A DNA stretch of 64,000 bases from Pseudomonas viridiflava (GCF_900591205.1 NZ_UUPU01000047.1:124001-188000), one strand, 5' to 3'. Positions 1 through 9,518 are shown, counted from the stretch's first letter. The notes: generated from the sequence alone by a model not told the origin. Numbers and translations are program-made.

Positions 1-336
1 GCCGATGATCGCGTTGCCCGCAGCGGTCGAAAATTCGATTTCGATTTTGAGCAGTGGGCCACGGTATTCGTGGTGGTGACGGTAGGCGCCAGGGTTTTCG
101 AAATGGCGGCCAACCGGATCGACAGCTGGCTGGTCTATAAGCCTCTGGTGATCCTGGCGGTTCCACTGTGTGCCTACATCCTTCAACAGGCCCAGGGCTT
201 GATCAACTTCGCGGCAGGCGACCCCGAGGGTCAGAGCAACGCTCGCTACAACCTGTGGAACTGCCTGGTGATCGTGCCGGGCGTGGTCATGTGGTGCCTG
301 ACGTTGCTTGGGGTTTGGGCGATCTATCACCACTAG
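1..336 (+). CDS. 3' end of a small integral membrane protein (partial)
   Basis: The reading frame is open from the first base of the window, so the gene begins upstream; the internal GTG at 70 is probably not the start. The visible 111 residues contain three hydrophobic stretches (around residues 21-40, 50-70 and 85-108) joined by short polar loops, and the protein ends with WAIYHH. It is therefore an inner-membrane protein with at least three membrane segments. I recognise no family. The next gene follows on the same strand after 155 bp. Confidence 0.7.
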   Translation, partial: ADDRVARSGRKFDFDFEQWATVFVVVTVGARVFEMAANRIDSWLVYKPLVILAVPLCAYILQQAQGLINFAAGDPEGQSNARYNLWNCLVIVPGVVMWCLTLLGVWAIYHH

Positions 337-491
337 GCCGTCGCTTTAGAGCCTGGCGGGAGCAAGCGTCGTAGTGTCAGAGTCCAGCGGGGAGACCTGT
401 TATTTCTGACAGTAGACCCGGTGCGTATTTGCTGGTCTGCTCATGGATGACGAACTCAACGTTTGTTGAGTCTTTCGAAAGGAGCCATGCC
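337..491 (+). promoter_or_regulatory. 5' region of the thioredoxin-fold gene with leader hairpin
   Basis: This gap must hold the promoter of the downstream gene, but I see no convincing -35/-10 pair. A perfect 6-bp hairpin (CTCAAC, loop GTTT, GTTGAG) lies at 455-470, followed by the AAAGGAG ribosome binding site that decides the ATG at 492. The hairpin ends only a few bases before the Shine-Dalgarno, so it could modulate translation. Confidence 0.4.
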
Positions 492-821
492 ATGTCGTTA
501 ACGACCGTAGATGCCGACAGCTTTTCAGGGAATGTTCTCAAGTCCACTGTCCCAGTGATTGTGCTGTTCAGTGACGCCAGCAAAAACAGTTCAAGAAACA
601 TGCTCGCCAGCCTGGAGGCGGCAGCCCAGGATCAGGGGGGCGCTGTCCAAGTGGTCAATAAGGCTTTCGACAAAGAGGGCGACGTCGAGAAAACCTATGA
701 CGTCCAGTCGGCGCCCACGACGCTATTTTTAAAGGACGGTGAGCTGAAGCGGGTGGTGGTCGGGTTTTATCAGTACGAGGGTGTTTTCAAGGGCTGGGTC
801 GATCAACTCGCTCAGTCATGA
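492..821 (+). CDS. Thioredoxin-fold protein lacking the CxxC active site
   Basis: This 109-residue protein has the size and pattern of a thioredoxin: a hydrophobic strand VPVIVLFSD near residue 20, the cis-proline segment SAPTTLFLKDGE near residue 73, and the strand RVVVGF after it. At the place of the usual WCGPC the sequence reads DASKNSSRN, and the whole protein has no cysteine, so it cannot do thiol-disulfide exchange. It may act as a folding or scaffold protein; that is inference. The start is ATG 492 behind AAAGGAG, rather than upstream in-frame codons that run through the leader hairpin. It converges with the Hsp70-like gene. Confidence 0.75.
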   Translation: MSLTTVDADSFSGNVLKSTVPVIVLFSDASKNSSRNMLASLEAAAQDQGGAVQVVNKAFDKEGDVEKTYDVQSAPTTLFLKDGELKRVVVGFYQYEGVFKGWVDQLAQS

Positions 822-832
822 CCCGCCGGGAA

Positions 833-857
833 TTGCCTCATGTCGTGCATGAGGCAA
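833..857. terminator. Hairpin between convergent genes
   Basis: A perfect 10-bp inverted repeat (TTGCCTCATG, loop TCGTG, CATGAGGCAA) sits between the stop at 821 and the convergent stop at 867. It has no clear T-run on either side, so it is a probable bidirectional transcript end rather than a textbook intrinsic terminator. Confidence 0.5.
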
Positions 858-866
858 CTCGCCATT

Positions 867-2135
867 TCAGCTGCCGTACCGCTTGCTCGCCTCAATCGCC
901 AAGCCACTGCCGATACTGCCGAAGATATTCCCTTCCACATGCCGTGCATTCGGCAGCATCGCCGAGATGCTGTGGCGCAGCGCCGGAATCCCGCTGGAAC
1001 CGCCGGTAAAGAACACCGTGTCCACCTGGGCCACATCCACCGATGCATCGGCCAGCAACTGGGTGACGCTGTTGCGCACGCGTTCCAGCAAACCGTCGAT
1101 GGCCGATTCGAACAGGCTGCGGCTCAGGTTCACGCTCAGTCCAGGTTCAACCCGATCCAGCAGCACATGACGGCTGTCTTCGTGGGTCAGCTGGATCTTG
1201 GTTTCTTCCACTTCCATCGCCAACCAGTGCCCGGCGCGCTGTTCGATCAGCTTGAACAGGCGGTCGATGCCGCCGGTGTCTTCGATGTCGTAGCGCATGC
1301 TGCCCAATGCCAGTTGGGACTTTTGCGAGTACACCGAGTTGATGGTGTGCCAGGTCGCCAGGTTCATGTGGTGGCTGGTGGGCATGTAGGCGCCGCTTTT
1401 CATGCGGCTGCCGTAGCCGAACAGCGGCATCATGCCGGCCAGCGAGAGTTGCTTGTCGAAGTCGGTTCCGCCGATGTGCACACCGCCGGTGGCGAGGATG
1501 TCGTCGTGGCGGTTGTCGTTGTGACGGCGGTCCGGGGACAAACGCACCAGCGAGAAGTCGGACGTACCCCCGCCGATGTCGACGATCAGCACCAGCTCTT
1601 CTTTTTCGATGGTGGACTCGTAGTCGAAGGCCGCCGCAATCGGTTCGTACTGGAACGAGATGTCCTTGAAGCCGATTTTGCGCGCCACGTCGACCAGGGT
1701 GTTTTCCGCCTCTTGGTCCGCCATCGGGTCGTCATCGACGAAGAACACCGGGCGGCCCAGCACCACTTCCTCGAACTCGCGACCTGCGGTGGTCTCGGCA
1801 CGGCTCTTGAGTTGGCCGATAAACAGCGCCAACAGGTCGGTGAACGGCATGGCCGTGCCCAATACGCTGGTGTCGTGCTTGATCAGCTTGGAACCCAGCA
1901 GGCTCTTGAGCGAGCGCATCAGCCGGCCTTCGTAGTTTTCCAGGTATTCGTGCAGGGCCAGGCGACCATACACCGGGCGGCGCTCCTCGAAGTTGAAGAA
2001 CACCACCGACGGCAGCGTGATCTTGTCGTCCTCCAGCGCGATAAGCGTCTCCTCGCCGGGGCGGATCCAGCCGACGGTGGAGTTGGACGTGCCAAAGTCG
2101 ATGCCGCAGGCACGGGCTGGGGATGGGTTTTTCAT
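867..2135 (-). CDS. yegD: Short Hsp70-family chaperone (YegD-like)
   Basis: The 422-residue protein has the Hsp70/actin ATPase fold: phosphate-1 loop GIDFGTSNSTVGW near residue 13, phosphate-2 loop VDIGGGTSDFS near residue 180, and the adenosine loop FFTGGSSGIP near residue 375. It stops after the nucleotide-binding domain, about 200 residues shorter than DnaK, and so lacks the standard substrate-binding domain, as in E. coli YegD. The start is ATG 2135 (MKNPSPA); upstream codons add residues the family lacks. It diverges from a CbpA-type DnaJ gene 238 bp away, which could be a functional partner (inference). Confidence 0.85.
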   Translation of the reverse strand: MKNPSPARACGIDFGTSNSTVGWIRPGEETLIALEDDKITLPSVVFFNFEERRPVYGRLALHEYLENYEGRLMRSLKSLLGSKLIKHDTSVLGTAMPFTDLLALFIGQLKSRAETTAGREFEEVVLGRPVFFVDDDPMADQEAENTLVDVARKIGFKDISFQYEPIAAAFDYESTIEKEELVLIVDIGGGTSDFSLVRLSPDRRHNDNRHDDILATGGVHIGGTDFDKQLSLAGMMPLFGYGSRMKSGAYMPTSHHMNLATWHTINSVYSQKSQLALGSMRYDIEDTGGIDRLFKLIEQRAGHWLAMEVEETKIQLTHEDSRHVLLDRVEPGLSVNLSRSLFESAIDGLLERVRNSVTQLLADASVDVAQVDTVFFTGGSSGIPALRHSISAMLPNARHVEGNIFGSIGSGLAIEASKRYGS

Positions 2136-2373
2136 GTCTATCAGGTTCCGGTTGAAAAACGGCCGCGCAGTGTATGCCAGTCGAGGGCGGATGCGTAGGC
2201 CGACCATCCGTTAAATCGTGCTTGAAACTCGGCGATTTGCCCCCACATCTGGTGCATACGGCTAGCGCCGATAACACTTTGACGCACCCCCAGGCCACAC
2301 CACTCAACAGGTGCAAAGCAGCGCACGTTGTGCCCCGGGCGGCGCGATCTCGATTAAGGATGGTGAACCGCCG

Positions 2374-3318
2374 ATGGATTTCAAAGATTACTACAAGATA
2401 TTGGGTGTCGAGCCGAGCGCCGATGACAAGGAAATCAAGGCCGCCTATCGCAAGCTCGCACGCAAATATCACCCGGACGTAAGCAAGGAAAAAGACGCCG
2501 AAGAGAAATTCAAGGACGCGTCCGAAGCCTATGAAGCGCTTAAAAGCGCCGATAAGCGCGCGGAATATGACGAACTGCGCAAATACGGCCAGCATGGCCA
2601 GCCGTTCCAGGGCCCACCGGGCTGGCAAAGCCGTGGCGGCTTTGGCGGCAGCCAGGACACCGGCGACTTCTCGGACTTCTTCAGTTCGATCTTCGGCTCC
2701 CGTGGCGATGCGTTCGGCGGCGGCCAGCGCCGCCCCACCGGGCGCAAAGGCCAGGACGTAGAGATGCAGCTCTCGGTGTTCCTTGAGGAGACGCTGTCGA
2801 CCGAGTCCAAGCAAATCAGCTTCCAGGTGCCGCAATACGACCCCTCGGGCCGGCATGTGAGCAACACCACCAAGAGCCTGAACGTGAAGATCCCCGCCGG
2901 TGTGGCCGACGGCGAGCGCATCCGTCTCAAAGGGCAGGGCGCGCCGGGTATCGGCGGTGGCGCCAATGGCGATCTGTACCTGATCATCAAGTTTGCGCCG
3001 CACCCCAAGTTCGAAGTGGACGGCGAAAACCTGATCATCAACCTGCCCCTGGCCCCGTGGGAACTGGCGCTGGGCGCCGAAGTGGCGGTGCCGACCCTGA
3101 CCGGCAAAATCAACCTCAAGGTGCCGGCCGGCAGCCAGAACGGCCAGCGCATGCGCGCCAAGGGCCACGGCTTGCTGAACAAGGCCGGGCAGCGCGGTTA
3201 CCTGTTCGTGCAGCTCAAGGCGGTGATGCCGAAGAACACCGACGATGAGGTCAAGGCACTGTGGCAAGAACTGGCGAAAAAGGCCGCTTTCGATCCGAGA
3301 GAAGCCTGGAGTAACTAA
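2374..3318 (+). CDS. cbpA: CbpA-type DnaJ co-chaperone
   Basis: A 314-residue type II J-protein. The J-domain covers residues 1-70 ([20 protein letters not shown], with HPD at about residues 33-35), followed by a Gly/Phe-rich linker (about 75-125) and two C-terminal beta domains (about 130-305). There is no cysteine-rich zinc-finger region, which separates it from DnaJ. CbpA stimulates DnaK and binds curved DNA in E. coli. The ATG at 2374 matches the family start; a weak AAGGA lies about 13 bases upstream. No cbpM modulator gene follows; a terminator comes directly after. Confidence 0.9.
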   Translation: MDFKDYYKILGVEPSADDKEIKAAYRKLARKYHPDVSKEKDAEEKFKDASEAYEALKSADKRAEYDELRKYGQHGQPFQGPPGWQSRGGFGGSQDTGDFSDFFSSIFGSRGDAFGGGQRRPTGRKGQDVEMQLSVFLEETLSTESKQISFQVPQYDPSGRHVSNTTKSLNVKIPAGVADGERIRLKGQGAPGIGGGANGDLYLIIKFAPHPKFEVDGENLIINLPLAPWELALGAEVAVPTLTGKINLKVPAGSQNGQRMRAKGHGLLNKAGQRGYLFVQLKAVMPKNTDDEVKALWQELAKKAAFDPREAWSN

Positions 3319-3349
3319 CGCCGCGCACCCCCCCACGTGGACACGGCAA

Positions 3350-3380
3350 AGGCCACCGATTTATCGGTGGCCTCTTTGTT
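3350..3380 (+). terminator. Rho-independent terminator of cbpA
   Basis: A 10-bp perfect stem (AGGCCACCGA, loop TTTA, TCGGTGGCCT) is followed by CTTTGTT, 32 bp after the cbpA stop. Confidence 0.85.
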
Positions 3381-3463
3381 GGAGCGTCCTACATAGTTAC
3401 ATCCGGGCCTGGGACCGTGCTGATTAAGGTAATCACCTTTCTCTGCTTACAAGGTACTCGCCT

Positions 3464-6400
3464 ATGCCAACCGTCCCTCCCACCGTGCCAGGCACCACCA
3501 GCATTCATGGGGAGATGATCAGCAACAGCCTCCCCGAATGGCTCGTCAAGGCGTCCGCCCAGCGACGTCTGGCGCTCAAGTTAAACGGCTTCGATCACCA
3601 GCCCTGGTTTCAGGCGCTGTCCGCCGTGCAACGCACGACCCTCAATGCCTATACCCAGGCCAGTCTGCGATCACAGCAGGTGGTGGATGAGCGCCTGGCC
3701 GCGCTGCAGAGCGTCGAGGCATTTGCCAAACCGCTGCTCGCTCAGGCGCTCAAGGAGCAGTTCAACGTTGAGCTGGACGTCGAGCATACGTTTATCCGCC
3801 TCGACAAAGCGCTCAAGCTGGGTGACCTGGGCATCAAGGCCGGGACCTTCACTGTCTTGAAGGTGTCGCTGCTGCATGGGGCGCTGCATAACTTTGAAGC
3901 GGATGAGGCCGAGGCGGACGCCTTTGATGAGGCGTCGGGTTTTGTCACCCGGGACGCCAAGGCAATCAACACCTCGTTAACCATCGCGCAGTTCATTAGC
4001 CTGTGCCGCAGCCTGGACATCGGCGCGCAGTATCAGGTTTACCTCAAGGGCTTTTTGCAGCCTGTGGATGAGGCCGCCCTGCGCGAAGCGTTCATCACCA
4101 GCCAAAAAGACGCCATGCGGGCGGCGGCTTACCTGGCGCTGGTCCGGCAGCACATCGAGCCCGATGACTATGCCATGGTGTTGAACGTGATCGCCGATGA
4201 ACGCAACCCCACGTTGGGTGGCAAGCCCGTGTGGTTCTGCGCCTTGAGCGTAATGGGGCTCAAGCTCAAAGGCTGTGTGGTGTTTGAACCGGTAGAAAAA
4301 TACCGCTATGGCGACGCGTCGATCGTGTACGTGCCCCACGACCCCGAGCACCCGTTCAAACGCTACAACACTTTTGCGGACCTGAAAAAGGAACTGACGC
4401 GTCAATTACTCGCGCCGGATGCCATTCAGGTCACGAGTACCCAGCCCCCGGCGCCCACCCGCTACCAGCGCTTTTTCAGCCAATTTGTCGACGGTGCCAG
4501 GCGCCCGTATTACTTCAGCCGTTTTACTCTGCCGGTGTCGAGCGCTCAGTCGAACCTTGACGCCGTCGTGCGCTCGCCCCTGTTCCAGTCAGTGTTCGAG
4601 TTCGCCGCGCCGCTCCTCACGGGGCTCTTGAAACCGCAGGAGTTGCCGCCGGAACAGCCCGCAGACCGAGAAACCGCCGAGGCGCCGAACCTGAACCCGA
4701 TGGTCGTGGCCCGGTATGGCCTGTGGTCGCCCAATGTTGACCTGTGGGCCGATCTCTACGAGAGCAACCGCGACAAGATCATCGCTGACGCCCGGCATCA
4801 AGCCGTACCGACCGCCGATGTGGACGCCAGGGTCCGCGCCCAGAAAATCGCGCATTTGTGGGAGGGTGGATTCGCGGTGGTCGGCCTGGTGTCGATGTTT
4901 GTGCCGGTACTGGGCGAGGTGATGATGGCGGTGATGGCCGAACAACTGTTGGCCGAGGCCTTTGAAGGCGCGATGGAGTGGGCTCAGGGCGACCGGGAGG
5001 CGGCGGGGCAACACCTGTTGGACGTTGCAGAGAACCTGGCATTGATGGCGTTGATGATGGGGGCCGGCAAGGGCCTGGCGAAGCTGCCTCCGGTCGAGGC
5101 GCCCGGGCTGATCGACGGCCTCAAACCGGTGATCTCGCCTGACGGTAAGCAACGCCTGTGGAAGCCCGATCTTGCGCCCTATCGCAGTGACATCCAGCTG
5201 CCCGCCGAAGCCCTGCCCGACGAACTGGGCCTGCATCGCCAGGACGGCCGGCAGATCCTGCCCCTGGATGGCGGGCACTATGGCGTGGAGCAAGACCCGC
5301 TCAGCGGTCAGCATCGCATCGCGCATCCGACCCGCCCCGAAGGTTATGCGGTGCCGTTGGAACACAACGGCGCAGGCATCTGGACCCATGGCGCCGACGA
5401 GCCCCTGACCTGGGACGGCCCGACGCTGATGCGACGTCTGGGGTATCGTGCTCAGGGCCTGAGCGATGCGCAGCTTGAGCGGGTGCGCATGGCCAGTGGC
5501 ACCGATTACGACGCGTTGCGCCGTCTGTATGTTGAACAGGGACGGCCTTCGGCGCTGCTGGACGATACGCTGGCGCGGTTTCGTATCGAGCATGACCTCG
5601 ACGTCTTTGCGCAGCAGATCGGCAGTGCTGACCCGCAGGTGTATGCCCGCGCCGACTTGCGTTTGCAGTTCAAGGTGATGCGCAGCCAGGGCCTTTTACC
5701 CCAGAGCCCGGCCATCAGGATCGTGGACACTCAAGGGCGAGTGATCTGGGAGGATCCTTTGGCGACGTACATGCCGTCGCAGCGGCTGACCTTTGTCATC
5801 ACAGAAAATACCCGCGCTAACGGCTCGCTGCTCGCCTCCTTGCTGGAGGCCCTGAGCAACCAGCGCGTGGATCTCTCCAGCGTACCGGGAACCCAGGAGA
5901 TGAGTGCCACGCAGCGTGCCATCGAGCTGCGCAAGGCGATTGCCGCTGACGCACAGCACAACCGGCTGATGCTGTTTGAAGCGCTCTACGCCGAGCAACC
6001 TGCCAGCAGCAACCCGCTGGTGGGGCGTGTGCGGTCGCGCTATCCGCACCTGCCGGACGCGGTGGTGGAGCAGCTGCTGGAGCACGCCAGCGAACCGCAA
6101 TTGGAGGCGCTGGGCCAGCCCGGGCCACTCCCGCCGCGTATCGACGAACTGGCGCAGTGGTGCCAGCAGGAACTGCGTCTGGCCAGGGCCTATGAAGGGC
6201 TCCATCTGGAGATCTCTTCCAGCGTCGACAGCGAACGGCTGGCCTTGCGCAGCCTTGAAACACTGCCCGGGTGGCCGCCGCAGGCGCGCTTCGAACTGCG
6301 CGAGGGCGGGCCCCAGGGACGTGTGCTCGATAGCATCGGCGCGCCGCAGTCACCGTTGCGCGCCACGTTGGTGTTCAACGAAGCCAGCGGGTTTGCCCAG

Positions 6401-9400
6401 GAGGGAGCGGGCAGCCTGTATGCCTCGGTGCTGGCTGCCTTGACGGCAGACGAACGCCAGGCGCTGGGGGGGTCTCTGGAACATGCCGAGCGCCTGAAAC
6501 AGGCGGTGCAACAGGCGCCGTTGGCACGTGACGCGTTCAGGGCGGTGCTGCAAGGGCAGCGTGTGCTCAGGCCCAGCCTGGAACCGGACTCGCGGTTGTT
6601 GGGGGGCATGCCGTTGCGTCAACAACTGGCGAGTCTGTTTCGCACCCGCAGCGGTCGGGTACTCAAGCTGTACCCCGAATTCACCGAGCGCGAAGCCGAG
6701 GGGTTTCTGCAATCGCTGGGCGACAACGTTGGCAACGAGCTGACCCGTCTGGAAGCCGAACTCGCCACGTTGAAGCGGGAGTTGACGCTCTGGGGCAAGG
6801 AACCGCTCACATCGGGTTCCGTGCCCGACCGATTGAAGGTTGCACGCAGGCAAGCCGTCGCGCAGAAAATCTATCGCTGCTGGCAGCGTCCGGGCACAAC
6901 CACCCTGAACCTTGACGGGGCAAGGGACTTGCCTGCACTCAGCGCAAGCTTCAGCCACATTCAGGAACTGGTGCTGACCGACAGCGGCTTTGCAACCGAT
7001 GCCGATTCATTCCTCAAGGCGTTTCCCCAGCTCAAGCGGTTGCGTATCAAGACGCTGGGGCTCTCGCGTATTCCCGAGACGCTTGGCCACATCAAAGGCT
7101 TGGTCCACCTGGACCTCAGCTATTGTCTGATCGAACTGGATGCGCGAGGCATCGCGCTGTTGGAGGGCATGCATTCGCTGCAAACCCTGAACCTGGAATA
7201 CAACGTGCTGGGTCGTCTGCCGAATTTCAGCCGCTTGCGTGCATTGCAGACACTCAATGTGCGAGGTGCCGCTGTGGATCAATGGCCCGCAGGCTTGCAT
7301 GAGTTACCCGACCTGCACCTGGTCGATCTGCGCGATAACCAATTGCGTGAGGTGCCGTCGAATATCCTCGACCCCTCGGCTGAGCAGCTGGAGGCTCAGG
7401 CAAAAATCAATCGGGTCACGTTGCTCCAAGGCAACCGGTTTTCCGTGGACGGCTACCAACAGCTCAAAGCCTATCGGGAGCGGCTGGCACGTACCCGGCC
7501 CGACTTGCTGCAAGGTGGGCAGTCCGGCGCGTTCGAGGTGTCCGACCCACTGGCCGATAGGGTTCAGGCGCTGTATCCCGCGTTCAGTGAGGAACAGGTC
7601 GAGCTATTCCTGCAGCCCCGGGAGCAGGCCGAGGCGAAACTGGCCGACCTGGAGCGCGAATACGAGGTATTGAACAACCAGCTGTCGTCCTGGGGGTTTT
7701 CCGGAGGCGGCGAGTTGCAACGGTATGTGCGGGTCAATCGTATGGCTGAAAGTACGCCTAACCGCAGTGATCGTTACCAGGCCGTGGAGCGTATCCGGCG
7801 TTGCTGGCGCCGGGAAACCGAGCCCAAACTGGCGCATGACGGCGCACCCATCGGCCTGGAGTTGGACCTCAGTGGCTTGACCCTGCCCAGCCTGCCGGAC
7901 CTGGACGCCGACTTCAGTCACGTCGGTTCGCTCAAACTGAAGGCCATGAACCTGAGTGCTTCACCGGAAGGTTTTTTACGGCGTTTTCGCGGCGTGCGTT
8001 GGTTGGACCTGTCGTTTAACCAGATGACGCAGGTGCCCCCGGCACTGGCCGAGATGCATGGCCTGACCCGCCTGTTCTTGCAATCCAACCGAATTCGCCT
8101 GAGCCCGCAAACCGCCCGCTTGCTGTCTGAGCGCACCACGCTTCGTGCGTTGGGACTGTTTGATAACCCGTTGGGCATCAGCCCGGATTTTTCCCGGATC
8201 AGCGACATGCGCTCGTTATTCATGAGCAATACGCAGATAGATGCTTGGCCCGAGGGGCTGACGCAGCAGCCATTGCTGGACCGCGTCGATGTGTCCGGTA
8301 ACCGCATTACCACGCTCCCCGAGGCGGTCGTCGCACCGGCTGCCGAGCATCTGGAGCGGATGGCGCGCATCAACAACGTGACTTTTCTGGGGGAGAATCC
8401 GTTGTCTGAAGTCGCCCAGCAGCAACTGCGCGATTACTGGGTTCGCCTGGAGCGCGAGCGCCCCGATCTGGCCCGCAACAGGCTTGCACACGCGTTCGAG
8501 TACCAGCCGGTTGAGGTCGAGCCGCCCACTCACGTTCGGGTCGGGGCATCACGCATCGGCATCCAGGCGCGAACCGAGTTGCAACGTTGGGTCCGGGACC
8601 TGCCGCCGGAGCAGGTCGAGGCACGACAGGTGCAGTGGGACGCACTGCGTCAGCACGAGCGCAGCGACGGGTTTTTCCGTGTGCTCAGTGATCTGGAGTC
8701 GGCAGGTGCAGGCCACGCCGATCTGCAGCGGCGGGCATGGGAGGTGATCGACAGCATCACCCAGGACAACCCGAAATCCGTAGCCCTGCGCGAACGCATG
8801 TTCGATTGGGCGGGCAGGGCGGCCTGTTGTGATCGTGCGGCCTTGACCTTCAGCAATCTCGAGGTCATGACACTGGTCTCCAGGGCCGAGGCGCAAGCTT
8901 TGGACGGGCAGCAGGGCATGGCGCTGCTGCGACTCTCCAGGGGCCTGTTTCGCCTGGATGAAATCGAAAAAGTCGCGCTGGCAGATATCCAGAGTCGTGC
9001 GGCGGCCATCAACGCTACACCGGGGTTGACGGCGCAGCAGAAAGTCGCACGGATCGCGCGGCTGGAGGATGTCGAGATAAAATTGGCGTACCGCTACGGC
9101 CTCAAGGATCGCCTGGAGTTGCCGGCGCAGCCGAGCCAGGTGCGGTTTACCGCGATGGCGGATGTCACACCGCAGATGCTTGACCGAGCCTATGCCCACG
9201 TCGTGGCGCTGAACGATTCACCGGCGGAGTTTCAGGCACTGATTGCCAGGGAATATTGGACCGACTATGTGACCAACACCTATCGGTCGCAGTTCGAGGC
9301 GCAGCGGGCGCCTTACGAAGCGCGCCAGGCCAGCCTGCATGAGCGCTTTCAATCCGCTGAGTTGACGGAGCCGGCCTACACCCGGCAGTCCCAGGACCTG

Positions 9401-9478
9401 GAGGCGCAACTGCAGATTGAAGAGGCGACGTTGGTCGAAACCTTGAGCCGGCAGTGGCTGGCGCAGCACCCGCTCTAA
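3464..9478 (+). CDS. Giant effector-like LRR protein with NEL E3 ubiquitin ligase domain
   Basis: This protein has 2004 residues and no signal peptide. The N-terminal ~450 residues match the pattern of the dermonecrotic-toxin-like (DUF6543) family (VIADERNPTLGG, YVPHDPEHPFKRY). Hydrophobic helices lie at about 467-505 and 523-542. A helical linker plus LRR block occurs twice (about 1065-1365 and 1367-1665). The C-terminal ~315 residues match the NEL ligase domain of IpaH/SspH effectors: AACCDRAALTF fits the catalytic CxD motif, making Cys1788 the likely ubiquitin-accepting residue (Cys1789 and Asp1790 follow). NEL proteins ubiquitinate host-cell proteins after secretion. No secretion apparatus is in this window, so the delivery route is unknown. 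A terminator follows directly. Confidence 0.85.
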   Translation: MPTVPPTVPGTTSIHGEMISNSLPEWLVKASAQRRLALKLNGFDHQPWFQALSAVQRTTLNAYTQASLRSQQVVDERLAALQSVEAFAKPLLAQALKEQFNVELDVEHTFIRLDKALKLGDLGIKAGTFTVLKVSLLHGALHNFEADEAEADAFDEASGFVTRDAKAINTSLTIAQFISLCRSLDIGAQYQVYLKGFLQPVDEAALREAFITSQKDAMRAAAYLALVRQHIEPDDYAMVLNVIADERNPTLGGKPVWFCALSVMGLKLKGCVVFEPVEKYRYGDASIVYVPHDPEHPFKRYNTFADLKKELTRQLLAPDAIQVTSTQPPAPTRYQRFFSQFVDGARRPYYFSRFTLPVSSAQSNLDAVVRSPLFQSVFEFAAPLLTGLLKPQELPPEQPADRETAEAPNLNPMVVARYGLWSPNVDLWADLYESNRDKIIADARHQAVPTADVDARVRAQKIAHLWEGGFAVVGLVSMFVPVLGEVMMAVMAEQLLAEAFEGAMEWAQGDREAAGQHLLDVAENLALMALMMGAGKGLAKLPPVEAPGLIDGLKPVISPDGKQRLWKPDLAPYRSDIQLPAEALPDELGLHRQDGRQILPLDGGHYGVEQDPLSGQHRIAHPTRPEGYAVPLEHNGAGIWTHGADEPLTWDGPTLMRRLGYRAQGLSDAQLERVRMASGTDYDALRRLYVEQGRPSALLDDTLARFRIEHDLDVFAQQIGSADPQVYARADLRLQFKVMRSQGLLPQSPAIRIVDTQGRVIWEDPLATYMPSQRLTFVITENTRANGSLLASLLEALSNQRVDLSSVPGTQEMSATQRAIELRKAIAADAQHNRLMLFEALYAEQPASSNPLVGRVRSRYPHLPDAVVEQLLEHASEPQLEALGQPGPLPPRIDELAQWCQQELRLARAYEGLHLEISSSVDSERLALRSLETLPGWPPQARFELREGGPQGRVLDSIGAPQSPLRATLVFNEASGFAQEGAGSLYASVLAALTADERQALGGSLEHAERLKQAVQQAPLARDAFRAVLQGQRVLRPSLEPDSRLLGGMPLRQQLASLFRTRSGRVLKLYPEFTEREAEGFLQSLGDNVGNELTRLEAELATLKRELTLWGKEPLTSGSVPDRLKVARRQAVAQKIYRCWQRPGTTTLNLDGARDLPALSASFSHIQELVLTDSGFATDADSFLKAFPQLKRLRIKTLGLSRIPETLGHIKGLVHLDLSYCLIELDARGIALLEGMHSLQTLNLEYNVLGRLPNFSRLRALQTLNVRGAAVDQWPAGLHELPDLHLVDLRDNQLREVPSNILDPSAEQLEAQAKINRVTLLQGNRFSVDGYQQLKAYRERLARTRPDLLQGGQSGAFEVSDPLADRVQALYPAFSEEQVELFLQPREQAEAKLADLEREYEVLNNQLSSWGFSGGGELQRYVRVNRMAESTPNRSDRYQAVERIRRCWRRETEPKLAHDGAPIGLELDLSGLTLPSLPDLDADFSHVGSLKLKAMNLSASPEGFLRRFRGVRWLDLSFNQMTQVPPALAEMHGLTRLFLQSNRIRLSPQTARLLSERTTLRALGLFDNPLGISPDFSRISDMRSLFMSNTQIDAWPEGLTQQPLLDRVDVSGNRITTLPEAVVAPAAEHLERMARINNVTFLGENPLSEVAQQQLRDYWVRLERERPDLARNRLAHAFEYQPVEVEPPTHVRVGASRIGIQARTELQRWVRDLPPEQVEARQVQWDALRQHERSDGFFRVLSDLESAGAGHADLQRRAWEVIDSITQDNPKSVALRERMFDWAGRAACCDRAALTFSNLEVMTLVSRAEAQALDGQQGMALLRLSRGLFRLDEIEKVALADIQSRAAAINATPGLTAQQKVARIARLEDVEIKLAYRYGLKDRLELPAQPSQVRFTAMADVTPQMLDRAYAHVVALNDSPAEFQALIAREYWTDYVTNTYRSQFEAQRAPYEARQASLHERFQSAELTEPAYTRQSQDLEAQLQIEEATLVETLSRQWLAQHPL

Positions 9479-9483
9479 GCTGA

Positions 9484-9511
9484 AAATGCCTGGGCGTGCG
9501 CCCAGGCATTT
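9484..9511. terminator. Bidirectional terminator between NEL effector and ureC
   Basis: A perfect 12-bp stem (AAATGCCTGGGC, loop GTGC, GCCCAGGCATTT) sits in the 40-bp gap between convergent stops. The A/T ends provide a T-run on both strands. Confidence 0.85.
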
Positions 9512-9518
9512 GCGCCGT

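Noticed and set aside
840..2198. Long open frame on the plus strand opposite the Hsp70-like gene
   Set aside because: It is a GC-rich antisense shadow: the minus strand has clear Hsp70 motifs and the plus-strand product is Arg/His/Ala-rich low-complexity sequence.
1732..3336. 534-codon minus-strand frame spanning the Hsp70-like and cbpA genes
   Set aside because: It crosses a divergent promoter region and covers two genes with strong family motifs in other frames; the product shows no fold.
3464..9478. Split of the NEL giant into several genes
   Set aside because: The frame is continuous for 2004 codons, the domains follow a known order, and there is no internal ribosome binding site with a convincing start.
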